DNA of 64,000 bases, taken from Planctomycetota bacterium. Lineage in GTDB: Bacteria; Planctomycetota; UBA1135. Below, one piece after another: positions 8,821 through 16,851 of this stretch. The stretch lies in contig JASMMA010000012.1 in assembly GCA_030748415.1 (NCBI GenBank), forward strand, positions 1 to 64,000, read 5' to 3'. The notes beneath the pieces were generated by a model. That model saw nothing but the letters and a program-made list of their open reading frames with translations. It was not told where the DNA came from and made no database searches. Positions within the stretch are counted from its first letter, which is position 1. Every line of letters begins with the position of its first letter. The position numbers and the translations under genes were made by a program.

Positions 8821-9517
8821 CGAACTTGCCATCCTTGCGAAGCTGAGAAATTGCACCCCATGCCGCGGCGCGTTCGGCTTCTTTTTTGTTGGCTGCTACT
8901 GCAGTTGGAAACGATTTGTTCGCAAGGGAAACTTGAACTTCGAAAAGAGTTTCGCCTCCGTTTTCTACAGCGCGAATAAGTTCGTAAGTTGGGATAATTC
9001 CTAGCTCTCGCTGGCACCAAGTTTGGAGCACCTGCTTGGAGCGGTCGCGCTCCCAATTTTCTTCAAGGCTGTCGATTTCTTTTTTGAGCCAACTCAAAGC
9101 CAAATGTCCCGCGCGCCGGAGGCGGGTGTCCGATGGGGAGTCGAGATAAATGGCACCAAGAATGGCTTCCAATGCATTGCCGGAAAGGGAACGAGGTAAG
9201 CCTTCTTCCCGATTTAAGCCCGAACCTGTTTGCAGGTAGGCGGAAACCCCAAGTTCCTCTGCAACGCGGTTTAAGGTAGAGCGCGAAACAAGCGCCGCCT
9301 TCAATTCCGTGAGGCGGCCCTCATCCTGATTTGGCAAATTGCGAAAAAGTGCCTCCGCCACGACGAGGTTCAAGACCGCGTCGCCTAAAAACTCGAGGCG
9401 TTCGTTGTTTCTTGTCTGGGCTGAAGCGTGAGTTAGCGCTTGTGCAAGCAGGGTGCGATTGCGAAACCGATATCCCAGACGATCCTCGAGGCTTTCCAAG
9501 TCTTTGGAGGCCTCCAT
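8813..9517 (-). CDS. rnc: Ribonuclease III
   Basis: It cleaves double-stranded RNA during rRNA and mRNA processing. The signature NERLEFLGDAVLNLVV is near residue 38 and ALEAILGAIYLD near residue 115, with acidic metal-binding residues in both. The C-terminal double-stranded-RNA-binding domain (about 160-230) includes LQTWCQRELGIIPTYEL and KKEAERAAAWGAI. The length of 234 aa is typical. It is the first gene of the operon with mfd. Confidence 0.95.
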   Translation of the reverse strand: MEASKDLESLEDRLGYRFRNRTLLAQALTHASAQTRNNERLEFLGDAVLNLVVAEALFRNLPNQDEGRLTELKAALVSRSTLNRVAEELGVSAYLQTGSGLNREEGLPRSLSGNALEAILGAIYLDSPSDTRLRRAGHLALSWLKKEIDSLEENWERDRSKQVLQTWCQRELGIIPTYELIRAVENGGETLFEVQVSLANKSFPTAVAANKKEAERAAAWGAISQLRKDGKFDA

Positions 9518-9611
9518 TGAGCTTATATCTTAACGGCACCTCTTGTGGTGATAGTTGTAGCATGTGACAAAAAACCCGTAATAACCTCCCCATTTCCCCT
9601 CCATTTCCACC

Positions 9612-9617
9612 TAAACT
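9612..9617 (+). promoter_or_regulatory. TANNNT -10 hexamer, leaderless start of the EgtD-like gene
   Basis: TAAACT ends 6 nt before the ATG at 9624, and no Shine-Dalgarno sequence lies between them. Confidence 0.4.
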
Positions 9618-9623
9618 TCTCTT

Positions 9624-11162
9624 ATGGCTACCCGAACGAGCGTTCTTGCAAACTACCTTCTAAACAGCTGGAGAAACTCTCATTCCATTTCAGAGGAACT
9701 TTACGGCTCTCCTGCAGACCCGAAAAAATTGAGGGCCGCTCGCCAGGCATTATCGCGGTTGAGAGAGGCTATCCAAAGCGACCAACTTCCCCTAGATGTT
9801 CCCGCAGGCCGCGCCTTGGTTTTGGACGAAAGATGGGAACGAAAAAAAGAGGGACAAGGATCTGAAAAGTGTTTTCGCCTTCGTATGCAAGATTCTCATG
9901 CAAAGCCGTTGTCGAATTCCAACTTGCCGCAGGCTTCATGGTTACAGCTTTGGGCTCCCCCTTCATCTTGGACCGGTTGGATTGTGAATGGATTTCAAAC
10001 CCTCGAAAGAGATCGTTCCATAAGTCATAAACATCTTTACACGGCCCTTAGTGGCCCTGATAACTGGTTAACGGTTGCGGGAAGCCCTGTTTACAAACAG
10101 GCTGAACGCTGTTCGGGCGAAGCGATTTATTCTGAACTTCATTCCTCTAAGCATGAGTGGCTTACGCGTTCGGTGGTTTATCTTGGTTTGGGAACAGGCT
10201 CAGGAATGGCAGACATTCAAGTCGTTCGTGAAATATTAGAAAACGATCGTGGCCGAACCGTCCGTGCGGTTTTGATGGATTTTTCGCCCGTCCTCCTAAT
10301 GGAAACAGTGGCGAACTTCAATCAAGAATTCGTTGACGAAATAGCGGCTGGGCGACTTCTCCTTTTTCCAATCCTGGGTGATTTGGAACAACCTCAAGAA
10401 TGGGCAACATTGTTGCCTGCGATAGAAGGCCAATCATCCCTACTTGTGGGAATGTTTGGGAACACGATTGGCCACTTGCAATATCGAGAGCGCTCGACGG
10501 TACAAAATATTTTTGAACAGCTTAATGGTTGGGCGGCCAAATATGGGTTGCCGAAATGGACTTTGCAAAACTCCAGAATGCTTCTGGGGATTTCTTTGCA
10601 ACGAACGGGCGGTGCACCTCATGGACAAGGGCTGGACACCAGTCGGCGTTGGTTGAATTTGGTTGCGGATCCACTGCGTACCCTTTTGGAACGGGCTGAG
10701 GGGGAGTACATCACCAAGCATCGCAATCCCAAGGACTGGATTGAGGAGGAAGGTCGAACTACCTTGGCGGAGCTCTTCCTGCGGGGGAGTGAAAACGAAC
10801 CGGTTGGCCGCTTTCTTCACGAGCGACTTCCCTACAAGCCAAGTGATGGCTTGACGGGTGTTGTCCAGCGATACATTTTTGCCTTTGATTGCGATTTGGA
10901 ATTGAAGGGCGAGGAAGTTTTCCAACGCCACCACCTCCCTGAGTCGCGGTGGTCTCAACAGGCTAACTTGAGGGCTTGTTTCTCTTCGGATGGCGATGAA
11001 GTTGTCCTTTGCGAGGTTACGCAATTCAAGCTGAACTCCTTTCGCCCTGCCCTGCGCCGATTGGGAATGGCCCATGGCGAGCGTCAGGTTTATAAGGTCA
11101 AAGTTGGGAACGCAACCCCTTATGCCGTACTCGCTTTCGCTCCGAGCTCCCCGCAAGCGTAG
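9624..11162 (+). CDS. EgtD-like SAM-dependent methyltransferase (substrate unknown)
   Basis: The 512-aa protein has a Rossmann methyltransferase core near residues 185-290. VVYLGLGTGSGMADI is the SAM-binding Gly-rich loop, VRAVLMDFSP the acidic motif II, and LLVGMFGNTIGHLQ matches the LFPGSTIGNF-type motif of histidine N-alpha-methyltransferase EgtD. The C-terminal third (RYIFAFDCDLEL to VTQFKLNSF) resembles the EgtD substrate lid. The first 180 residues do not resemble EgtD, and I cannot identify the histidine-binding residues. It may methylate an amino acid or peptide; ergothioneine synthesis is only one possibility, and no EgtB-like gene is nearby. The stop codon lies 10 nt before fabI. 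Confidence 0.55.
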   Translation: MATRTSVLANYLLNSWRNSHSISEELYGSPADPKKLRAARQALSRLREAIQSDQLPLDVPAGRALVLDERWERKKEGQGSEKCFRLRMQDSHAKPLSNSNLPQASWLQLWAPPSSWTGWIVNGFQTLERDRSISHKHLYTALSGPDNWLTVAGSPVYKQAERCSGEAIYSELHSSKHEWLTRSVVYLGLGTGSGMADIQVVREILENDRGRTVRAVLMDFSPVLLMETVANFNQEFVDEIAAGRLLLFPILGDLEQPQEWATLLPAIEGQSSLLVGMFGNTIGHLQYRERSTVQNIFEQLNGWAAKYGLPKWTLQNSRMLLGISLQRTGGAPHGQGLDTSRRWLNLVADPLRTLLERAEGEYITKHRNPKDWIEEEGRTTLAELFLRGSENEPVGRFLHERLPYKPSDGLTGVVQRYIFAFDCDLELKGEEVFQRHHLPESRWSQQANLRACFSSDGDEVVLCEVTQFKLNSFRPALRRLGMAHGERQVYKVKVGNATPYAVLAFAPSSPQA

Positions 11163-11165
11163 AAT
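11160..11165 (+). promoter_or_regulatory. Candidate -10 hexamer for leaderless fabI
   Basis: TAGAAT ends 6 nt before the fabI ATG and overlaps the stop codon of the preceding gene. No SD is present. The overlap with a stop codon makes a chance match possible. Confidence 0.35.
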
Positions 11166-11171
11166 CCCAGA

Positions 11172-11939
11172 ATGTTGAAGGGAAAGAAAGGCGTCATTTT
11201 TGGAGTTGCGAACCGGCATAGTCTGGCTTGGCACATTGCAAAACAGGCCCACTCGCACGGGGCGGAGCTTTTGTTTGGGGTTGCGAATGAGCGATTCCGA
11301 GAAAAGGCTGCTCCATTAGCCGCGGAGCTCGATGCACCAGAGCCGTTAATCTGTGATGTTACGAGTGATGAATCCATTCTTTCAACTTTCCATGTAATTA
11401 AGGAGCGCATGCCAGAGTTGGATTTCATGGTCCATGCAATTGCTTTTGCAAACCGCCAGGACCTAGAAGGCCGGTTCATTGACACCGACCGCTATGGCTA
11501 CCATGTTGCTCAAGATGTGTCAGCATTTTCATTAGCCGCCATGAGCCGTGAAGCTGAAAAGTTGATGAAGCCGGGCGGTTCAATTTTGACTCTTTCTTAC
11601 ATCGGGTCAGTTCGAGCAGTTCCAAATTACAATGTGATGGGAGTTGCTAAGGCCGCATTGGAATCCAGCGTTCGTTATCTTGCGACCGACTTGGGCGTTG
11701 GTGGAATTCGAGTGAACGCACTTTCGGCTGGACCAATAAAAACTTTGTCCAGCTCAGGTGTGAAAGGGTTGCGGGATAAGTTGGACCAGCAAGCCGCGAA
11801 GAACCCTCTTCATCGCAACATCACCGGGGAAGATGTTGGGAAAGCCGCAGTATTTTTGCTTTCGGACTATTCCTCCGGCGTGACGGGCGAGGTGTTGTAT
11901 GTCGATAACGGCTACCACTCTTGCGCCACCTGGGCCTAA
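11172..11939 (+). CDS. fabI: Enoyl-[acyl-carrier-protein] reductase FabI
   Basis: It catalyses the last reduction in each cycle of type II fatty-acid synthesis, using NAD(P)H. The short-chain dehydrogenase fold starts with KGVIFGVANRHSLAWHIAK, the FabI-type nucleotide-binding loop. The catalytic Tyr-x6-Lys is in YNVMGVAKAALE (about residues 156-163), and GGIRVNALSAGPIKTLSSSG matches the FabI C-terminal half. The length of 255 aa is typical. It is followed 11 nt later by the thiD-like gene. Confidence 0.95.
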   Translation: MLKGKKGVIFGVANRHSLAWHIAKQAHSHGAELLFGVANERFREKAAPLAAELDAPEPLICDVTSDESILSTFHVIKERMPELDFMVHAIAFANRQDLEGRFIDTDRYGYHVAQDVSAFSLAAMSREAEKLMKPGGSILTLSYIGSVRAVPNYNVMGVAKAALESSVRYLATDLGVGGIRVNALSAGPIKTLSSSGVKGLRDKLDQQAAKNPLHRNITGEDVGKAAVFLLSDYSSGVTGEVLYVDNGYHSCATWA

Positions 11940-11950
11940 GCTTTTTGCCC

Positions 11951-12697
11951 ATGGCCGTCTTGCCGAGAGTGCTTTGCATTGGAGGTTCCGACCCTGGAAT
12001 GGGGGCGGGCCTTCAAATGGACGAGCGCGTTGTTCGCGCTTTGGGTTGTGAGTTTGTGGGAGTTACAACGCTTGAAACGGTTCAAGATAAAGAAGGGCTT
12101 CGTTCAGTTACCCCTCGCGACCCCGAACAAATTTTGTCGGAAGTTAATGAAGCTCTTCAAAATGTAGCAGCTGTAAAGACAGGAGCATTGGGGACTGAGG
12201 CGATTGTTCGTTCCTTGTACCGACCATTCAGAGATCGGCCGGAGTTGCCCTTGGTGGTTGATCCTGTTGCCGCCGCCAGCCGCGTTGCCGAATCGGGTTT
12301 TGTTTCCGATGCAGGAGGGGGTACAAGTCCCGGCCCACAACTTTTGACTTCTAAGGGTGAAGCTGCTCTTTTCCAGGGCTTGGCCGGGATTGCAACAGTT
12401 GTGACCCCGAACCAGCTGGAGTATGAGGCCTCAAAATATAGTGAGTGTCGAACAGTTTTATTGAAAGGCGGCCATGCCGAGGGCGACGAAGTTTGCGATG
12501 AACTATTAATTCCAGGAGAACAGCCCAAGAAGTTTTGTTCGCCTAGAATTAGCGGGGTGGAAAATGCCCACGGAACAGGGTGCGCCTTCGCAAGTGCAGT
12601 CGCGGTCTTTCTGGCAAGCGGGCTTGCCTTGGAGCACGCCTGCGCCGGAGCACACGCTGCTATGCAGCAATGGTTATCCGACGGTTTCTTTTCGTAA
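11951..12697 (+). CDS. thiD: ThiD-like hydroxymethylpyrimidine / phosphomethylpyrimidine kinase
   Basis: A ribokinase-fold kinase that phosphorylates HMP and HMP-P in thiamine synthesis. Family motifs are CIGGSDPGMGAGLQMD at the N-terminus, VTTLETVQD, AAVKTGALG, VVDPV, VVTPNQLE, LLKGGH and the anion-hole and catalytic-base motif HGTGCAFASAVA near residue 212. The ATG at 11951 gives 248 aa and the usual start. No thiamine neighbours are present; a related pyridoxal kinase activity cannot be excluded. Confidence 0.85.
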   Translation: MAVLPRVLCIGGSDPGMGAGLQMDERVVRALGCEFVGVTTLETVQDKEGLRSVTPRDPEQILSEVNEALQNVAAVKTGALGTEAIVRSLYRPFRDRPELPLVVDPVAAASRVAESGFVSDAGGGTSPGPQLLTSKGEAALFQGLAGIATVVTPNQLEYEASKYSECRTVLLKGGHAEGDEVCDELLIPGEQPKKFCSPRISGVENAHGTGCAFASAVAVFLASGLALEHACAGAHAAMQQWLSDGFFS

Positions 12698-12727
12698 CCG
12701 CCTTAATTGTTTGGGAGGGGAGTTGAC

Positions 12728-13279
12728 TTAGAAGGTTAAGCCTTTCACCAACGGTTCATAAGTCATGAAGTCCGTGTGGTGAACGATAAAAGCTTCGGCA
12801 GTTCGCTTGACCAAGTTCCCTTCACCGGCGTGAGTCGCAATGATGTGGCAAACTGCATCAGGGACACCACACTCTTGAGCAAGGCCGACACCAGTGAATG
12901 GGTGCCGAAGGTATTGTCCGCGCCGCGATTGAACGCATGCACCGTTTTCTTTTTCATACTCCAAGAGTTTGCCGACATCGGCAAGGATGGCACCGGCGAT
13001 AAGGGTGTCGCGGTCAACGGGCATGGCTTCAGCCATGAACTCATCTATTTTTTCCGCACTTAGTTTTGCGAGGTGTACAACAAGGCGCTTGTGTTCCATA
13101 AAAGTCACAGTGCAGCCTTCCACATGGAGAGTGAAAGGGATCTCCGTCAAGTCCTTCGGCGTCATCGGACTCCGCTCAAAGGCCAACATCCAAGTTGCCA
13201 AAGTCTTCTCCCGCAGATCCTCATCCTGAATCCACCCCATCTCCGGCCAAATTTCCAGTACTTCCTCTCGACTTGCCAT
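12728..13279 (-). CDS. HD-fold protein with an altered HD dyad
   Basis: The 183-aa protein has an HD-phosphohydrolase pattern: MEHKRLVVHLA (about 80-90), then GAILADVGKLLEYE (about 112-125), HPFTGVGLA (about 137), HIIATHAGEGN (about 155) and VHHTDFM (about 173). The His of the usual HD dyad is Ala here (AILADVGK; codon GCC on the minus strand), while the other His and Asp residues remain. It may bind metal differently or be non-catalytic. Its only upstream space is a 6-nt gap, a TATCCT hexamer and the left repeat of the mobile element. Confidence 0.65.
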   Translation of the reverse strand: MASREEVLEIWPEMGWIQDEDLREKTLATWMLAFERSPMTPKDLTEIPFTLHVEGCTVTFMEHKRLVVHLAKLSAEKIDEFMAEAMPVDRDTLIAGAILADVGKLLEYEKENGACVQSRRGQYLRHPFTGVGLAQECGVPDAVCHIIATHAGEGNLVKRTAEAFIVHHTDFMTYEPLVKGLTF

Positions 13280-13285
13280 ACCCGC

Positions 13286-13291
13286 AGGATA
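13286..13291 (-). promoter_or_regulatory. TANNNT -10 hexamer of the HD-fold gene, touching the left inverted repeat
   Basis: On the minus strand TATCCT ends 6 nt before the ATG at 13279. Its two upstream bases fall inside the 44-bp repeat (13290-13333), so any -35 element is inside the mobile element. Confidence 0.4.
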
Positions 13292-13333
13292 CCGAACCCG
13301 ACCCTTTTTACCGATAAAAATTACCCCTACTCA
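13290..13333 (+). repeat. Left 44-bp inverted repeat of the RAYT element
   Basis: It contains GAACCCGACCC, a near-palindrome TTTTTACCGATAAAAA that can form a small hairpin, and TTACCCCTACTCA. It matches 14467-14510 reversed except for C/T at position 4 and T/A at position 16. Confidence 0.9.
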
Positions 13334-13404
13334 TACCAAGGAGTTTTCCACACAAAAACCAAGTTGCGCTCGAAGCCTCCATCCGTTTCCTATGAAACAA
13401 GGAC

Positions 13405-14415
13405 ATGCCCAGAAGAAGGTATCCAGACGCGCCAGGAACATGGCATCATGTGATGAACCGTGGAATTGCAAAGCGGACTATTTTTGAGTCTCGGCGGGAT
13501 GCTCGCATTTTTTTGGCAATCCTCGCCCACACTGTTCGCAGGGGCTACTTTGAGGTTCATTCATACAGCGTGATGGCGACCCATTTTCACCTTTTGGTTC
13601 GCAGCCCATCTGGTCAACTTTCCCAGGGAATGCAATGGCTGCAAGATCGGTATGCACGTTGGTTCAATCGATCCCGCCGCCGTGACGGCTCCCTTTTCCG
13701 GGGTCGATTTCGTTCAATCCCGATTGAATCGCAAAACCACTGGCGCGCAGTCGTGCGCTATATCGATGCAAATCCAGTTGAGGCAAGGGTGATACCTTGT
13801 TCAGGGGACTATCCTTTTGGGAGCGGAGCTCACTACAAACGATTAAGTGGGCCTCCTTGGCTTTCTCGCCGGAAAGTCGAAGGATGGGTGCAGGAGGAAC
13901 AGGGCGCAAAGCACTACCATCCAGCGGATTACGAGTGCGTGTTTGGCTCTTCTCTTGAAGGCGGCAAAAAAGAACTCGTTGAGCGGAGATTGGCGTTGGG
14001 GAAAGCAACTGGGGACCCTCTGGACGACATTGTGGGGGCATCATCGGCTGCCATTCAGGACTGGATGATTCGGAAATGCAAGCTGGCGGACGGAACAAAG
14101 CCGGGCGTTCCGGTCGTGGGGGTAAAAACAGTCGATGCATCTCTTGCGGTCGTTTCCAATGAACCCAAATGCCCGGTTAATCGGCGGATTATTACAAGAA
14201 AATATCTGCGAGCTGGGCTATATCGTCATCTTTGCGGGCTAAGATTGCGTGAAATATCTGCTTTGTTAGCAATATCAGGGGCAACTGCGGGAGCATGGGC
14301 GCGAGAACACCAAGCTGCAATCCTAAGGGAAGGGATATACAGCCACACGGTTAGCTTAATTACGCAACGGGCACTTTTGATTGAATTCCCTTTTCGGGCG
14401 AAAAAAGTGCGCTAG
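13405..14415 (+). CDS. REP-associated tyrosine transposase (Y1/IS200-like)
   Basis: A 336-aa HUH-superfamily nuclease that would nick and rejoin single-stranded REP hairpins. The start PDAPGTWHHVMNRG is typical of RAYTs. The HUH motif is HFHLL (about residues 53-57), and the catalytic Tyr is probably in QDRYARWFNRS (about 72-82). SLFRGRFRSI and YIDANPVEA are further RAYT signatures. The C-terminal part (about 260-320) has a helix-turn-helix-like segment (LREISALLAISGATAGAWA). The reading frame is intact, so the gene may still be active. Confidence 0.9.
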   Translation: MPRRRYPDAPGTWHHVMNRGIAKRTIFESRRDARIFLAILAHTVRRGYFEVHSYSVMATHFHLLVRSPSGQLSQGMQWLQDRYARWFNRSRRRDGSLFRGRFRSIPIESQNHWRAVVRYIDANPVEARVIPCSGDYPFGSGAHYKRLSGPPWLSRRKVEGWVQEEQGAKHYHPADYECVFGSSLEGGKKELVERRLALGKATGDPLDDIVGASSAAIQDWMIRKCKLADGTKPGVPVVGVKTVDASLAVVSNEPKCPVNRRIITRKYLRAGLYRHLCGLRLREISALLAISGATAGAWAREHQAAILREGIYSHTVSLITQRALLIEFPFRAKKVR

Positions 14416-14466
14416 AAGGATTGCAATAGAATAAAAGTAAGCCCAAAACCAAGAAAAGAGCACTCC

Positions 14467-14510
14467 TGAGTAGGGGTAATTTTTATCGGTAAAATGGGTC
14501 GGGTTCAGTA
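14467..14510 (-). repeat. Right 44-bp inverted repeat of the RAYT element
   Basis: The reverse complement matches 13290-13333 at 42 of 44 positions. Bases 14505-14507 are the TGA stop of the dNTPase gene; the base that differs from the left repeat at position 4 (T here, C in the left copy) is the one that makes this a stop codon. Confidence 0.9.
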
Positions 14511-15638
14511 TGAGGGGAGGACGCCGAGTTCGCGGGCGGCGACTTCTACGTAGCGGTCGGTCATGCCTTGGAGGTAGTCGCAGATGGCGCGCTCGGGGGT
14601 TTCCGCTGTTTCGTGATAACGGTCAGGAATATGAGATGAATCTTGGGTTAATTTCGCAAACAAGTGGTCCAGCAAATCGGTGGCACGGCGAACATGCCAG
14701 TTGACCTCTTCGCGGAAGTACATGTGTTCATATAGGTACTTGTGAAGTTCGGCGACCATCGAGCCGAATTCTTCCGAATGACCAACGAGTCTCCGCTCAC
14801 AACATTGAGCATCTTTTGCAGATTGAGGATTGAACTCCTCTAAGCGACGATTAGTTTCCTTGCGAATATCAGCAATCGCATCGCCCAACAATTCATTGGC
14901 CGCGCGCCTCCATAGCAAATGGCCATCGCAATCTGGGTGGCGTTCACGCGAAGCCCTGACCGCCATCCCAAAAATCGGAAGATCCTTCGCCATTTGCTCT
15001 GGGTTCAGAATTCCCTCACGAATGCCATCATCCAAATCGTGATAGTGATAGGCAGTAGAATCCGCCAAATCCACTAGCTGCGCCTCCAACAAGGGAAAGC
15101 GAAGCACCTCGCCCGTCTCGCAATCCGTTACGGTTTCGTGCTTCTTCAAAGATTCCTTTGTTTCGTGCGTCAAGTTCAAGCCGCGGTATTCAGGATTCCG
15201 CCGCTCCAAGACATCCACGACCCGTAAGGATTGTCGGTTATGAGTAAAGCCGCCAAAGTCAGCCATGCATCGGTTCAGCATTTTTTCCCCAGCATGACCA
15301 AAAGGAGGATGGCCTAGGTCGTGGGCAAGCGCGATGGTTTCACATAAGGGCTCATTGAAATTTAGCGCCGAAGCCAAAGAGCGTGACACTTGAAGAACTT
15401 CCAGCGAATGGGTCATTCGGGTTCGCTGGTTGTCGCCCACGTGGTTAATGAAAACCTGAGTCTTGTACATCAGGCGCCGGAACCCAGAGCTGTGGATTAC
15501 CCGGTCCCGGTCCCGCTCAAATCGGGTTCGCAAGGCATCGGGCTGCTCTTCGAAACTGCGACCGCGCGAGTCCTCGGACTTCATCGCGGCAGGATGCAAG
15601 ATATCTCGCTCTTGTTGTTCCTTCTCCAGGCGGTTCAT
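14505..15638 (-). CDS. dGTPase-like dNTP triphosphohydrolase (HD family)
   Basis: It hydrolyses dNTPs to deoxynucleosides and triphosphate. The HD metal site is visible in RMTHSLEVLQVSRS (first His) and IALAHDLGHPPFGHAGE (HD dyad). R-S-x-F(E)-x-D-R-D-R-V-like N-terminal features (RFERDRDRVIHSSGFRRL) and DLADSTAYHYHDLDDG fit the type 2 dGTPase-like group. The ATG at 15638 gives 377 aa (MNRLEKEQQ). The last codons and the stop run into the right repeat of the RAYT element, so the original C-terminus may have been altered by a few residues; CDYLQGMTDRY near the end shows the domain is essentially complete. Confidence 0.85.
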   Translation of the reverse strand: MNRLEKEQQERDILHPAAMKSEDSRGRSFEEQPDALRTRFERDRDRVIHSSGFRRLMYKTQVFINHVGDNQRTRMTHSLEVLQVSRSLASALNFNEPLCETIALAHDLGHPPFGHAGEKMLNRCMADFGGFTHNRQSLRVVDVLERRNPEYRGLNLTHETKESLKKHETVTDCETGEVLRFPLLEAQLVDLADSTAYHYHDLDDGIREGILNPEQMAKDLPIFGMAVRASRERHPDCDGHLLWRRAANELLGDAIADIRKETNRRLEEFNPQSAKDAQCCERRLVGHSEEFGSMVAELHKYLYEHMYFREEVNWHVRRATDLLDHLFAKLTQDSSHIPDRYHETAETPERAICDYLQGMTDRYVEVAARELGVLPSY

Positions 15639-15675
15639 GGCCCCAAGAGGATAGCGTTGCTTTAAAGATAATGGA

Positions 15676-15704
15676 TTGACCCTAAGCCTCCAGCAACCTA
15701 TGAT
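15676..15704 (+). promoter_or_regulatory. Sigma-70-like promoter of the aro-tpiA-secG operon
   Basis: TTGACC (15676-15681), a 17-bp spacer and TATGAT (15699-15704) make the best canonical promoter in the window. Transcription would start near 15711, close to a small hairpin, GGCCC-TTTAG-GGGCC (15709-15723), leaving a leader of about 78 nt. Confidence 0.65.
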
Positions 15705-15788
15705 TTGTGGCCCTTTAGGGGCCTCCAACCCACAAAAAATGAATTCAATGAACCAAGCCTCTACGCGAGGTTCCGACATTCAATCGGC

Positions 15789-16847
15789 ATGATTGCCCTC
15801 CTCAAACAGAATCTTAAAGAAACCCCCCGAAAGGCGCTTCTTGCGAAAATCGAATCCTGGGCTAACCAGCGCGGCGCCTCTGTCCTTGGGTTCGGAACGG
15901 GTTGGGGAGATTCCGTATCGTTGCAAATTGCAACGATTGACTCCGAGCACCAATGCGCTGAGGAAATCCGAGCGTTTGAAGGGGTCCAGGCTGTCCTTAC
16001 AAAAAAACACCCTACTTATTGGGTCGCACCTCGGCAGGGATCCCGGACCCAAGTTCAGATCGGCCCCGCCGCATTTGGAAACAATTTTGTTTCTGCCATT
16101 GCGGGCCCATGTTCAGTAGAGAACCTAGATGACCTTCTCGCCCTTGGTTCAGATTTGGTCGCCGCCGGTGCAACCGCTCTCCGCGGCGGAGCTTTCAAGC
16201 CCCGAACTTCCCCCTATGCATTCCAAGGCCTCGGCAAATCCGGCCTCGAAATGCTCGCAGCCGTCCGGGAGCAAACCGGCCTTGCGGTGGTCACCGAGGT
16301 CATGGACACCCGCGACATTGAACTGGTCACCCAATACGCCGACGCCCTCCAAATCGGCTCGCGGAACATGATGAACTACTCCCTCCTCCGTGAAGCGGGC
16401 GCGGCGGGAGTTCCAGTTCTTCTCAAACGGGGCATGAGCGCCACCCTCGGCGAATTCCTCCTCGCCGCCGAATACCTTGCTCACGCGGGTTGCGAAGATA
16501 TTGTTTTGTGCGAACGCGGCCTGCGCCATTTCGACCCTGAAGTGCGCAACCTTCTAGACATCAGTGCCGTTCCCGCCCTCCAAGAACGCACACACCTTCC
16601 TGTGATTGTGGACCCAAGCCATGGCACAGGCGTTTCTTCTCTTGTGGCGCCTATGATGGCCGCCGCCGCAGCCGCCGGCGCCGACGGATTTTTGGTCGAG
16701 GTCCATCCTCGACCTAGCCGTTCTGTTTCCGATGCCGGCCAAGCCTTGACCCCAACTGAATTCGTGACCGCAATCGAAACCACTCGCGCGGTCCTCAGTG
16801 CTTGCGGTCGGAAGTTCAACGCTACCCAAACCCCAACTGCAAATTAG
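15789..16847 (+). CDS. DAHP synthase (3-deoxy-7-phosphoheptulonate synthase), type I-beta
   Basis: First step of the shikimate pathway: condensation of PEP and erythrose-4-phosphate. The 352-aa protein has an N-terminal ferredoxin-like regulatory segment (about 1-90), then the KDO8PS/DAHPS barrel. The barrel shows AIAGPCSVEN, LRGGAFKPRTSPYAFQGLG, VVTEVMD, QIGSRNMMNYSLL, LLKRGMSATL, PVIVDPSHGTG and EVHPRP. The ATG at 15789 fits the family length better than upstream alternative codons. It is the first gene of a co-directional run to coaB, with the tpiA ATG 4 nt after its stop. Confidence 0.92.
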   Translation: MIALLKQNLKETPRKALLAKIESWANQRGASVLGFGTGWGDSVSLQIATIDSEHQCAEEIRAFEGVQAVLTKKHPTYWVAPRQGSRTQVQIGPAAFGNNFVSAIAGPCSVENLDDLLALGSDLVAAGATALRGGAFKPRTSPYAFQGLGKSGLEMLAAVREQTGLAVVTEVMDTRDIELVTQYADALQIGSRNMMNYSLLREAGAAGVPVLLKRGMSATLGEFLLAAEYLAHAGCEDIVLCERGLRHFDPEVRNLLDISAVPALQERTHLPVIVDPSHGTGVSSLVAPMMAAAAAAGADGFLVEVHPRPSRSVSDAGQALTPTEFVTAIETTRAVLSACGRKFNATQTPTAN

Positions 16848-16851
16848 AATT

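Larger units (their letters stand above)
13290..14510. mobile_element. RAYT (REP-associated tyrosine transposase) element
   Basis: A RAYT gene (13405-14415) lies between two inverted 44-bp copies (13290-13333 and 14467-14510) that differ at two positions. There is no obvious target-site duplication. The left end touches the promoter of the HD gene and the right end contains the stop codon of the dNTPase gene. RAYTs elsewhere are typically flanked by inverted REP sequences, which fits this layout, although the repeats here are longer than most REPs. Confidence 0.75.
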
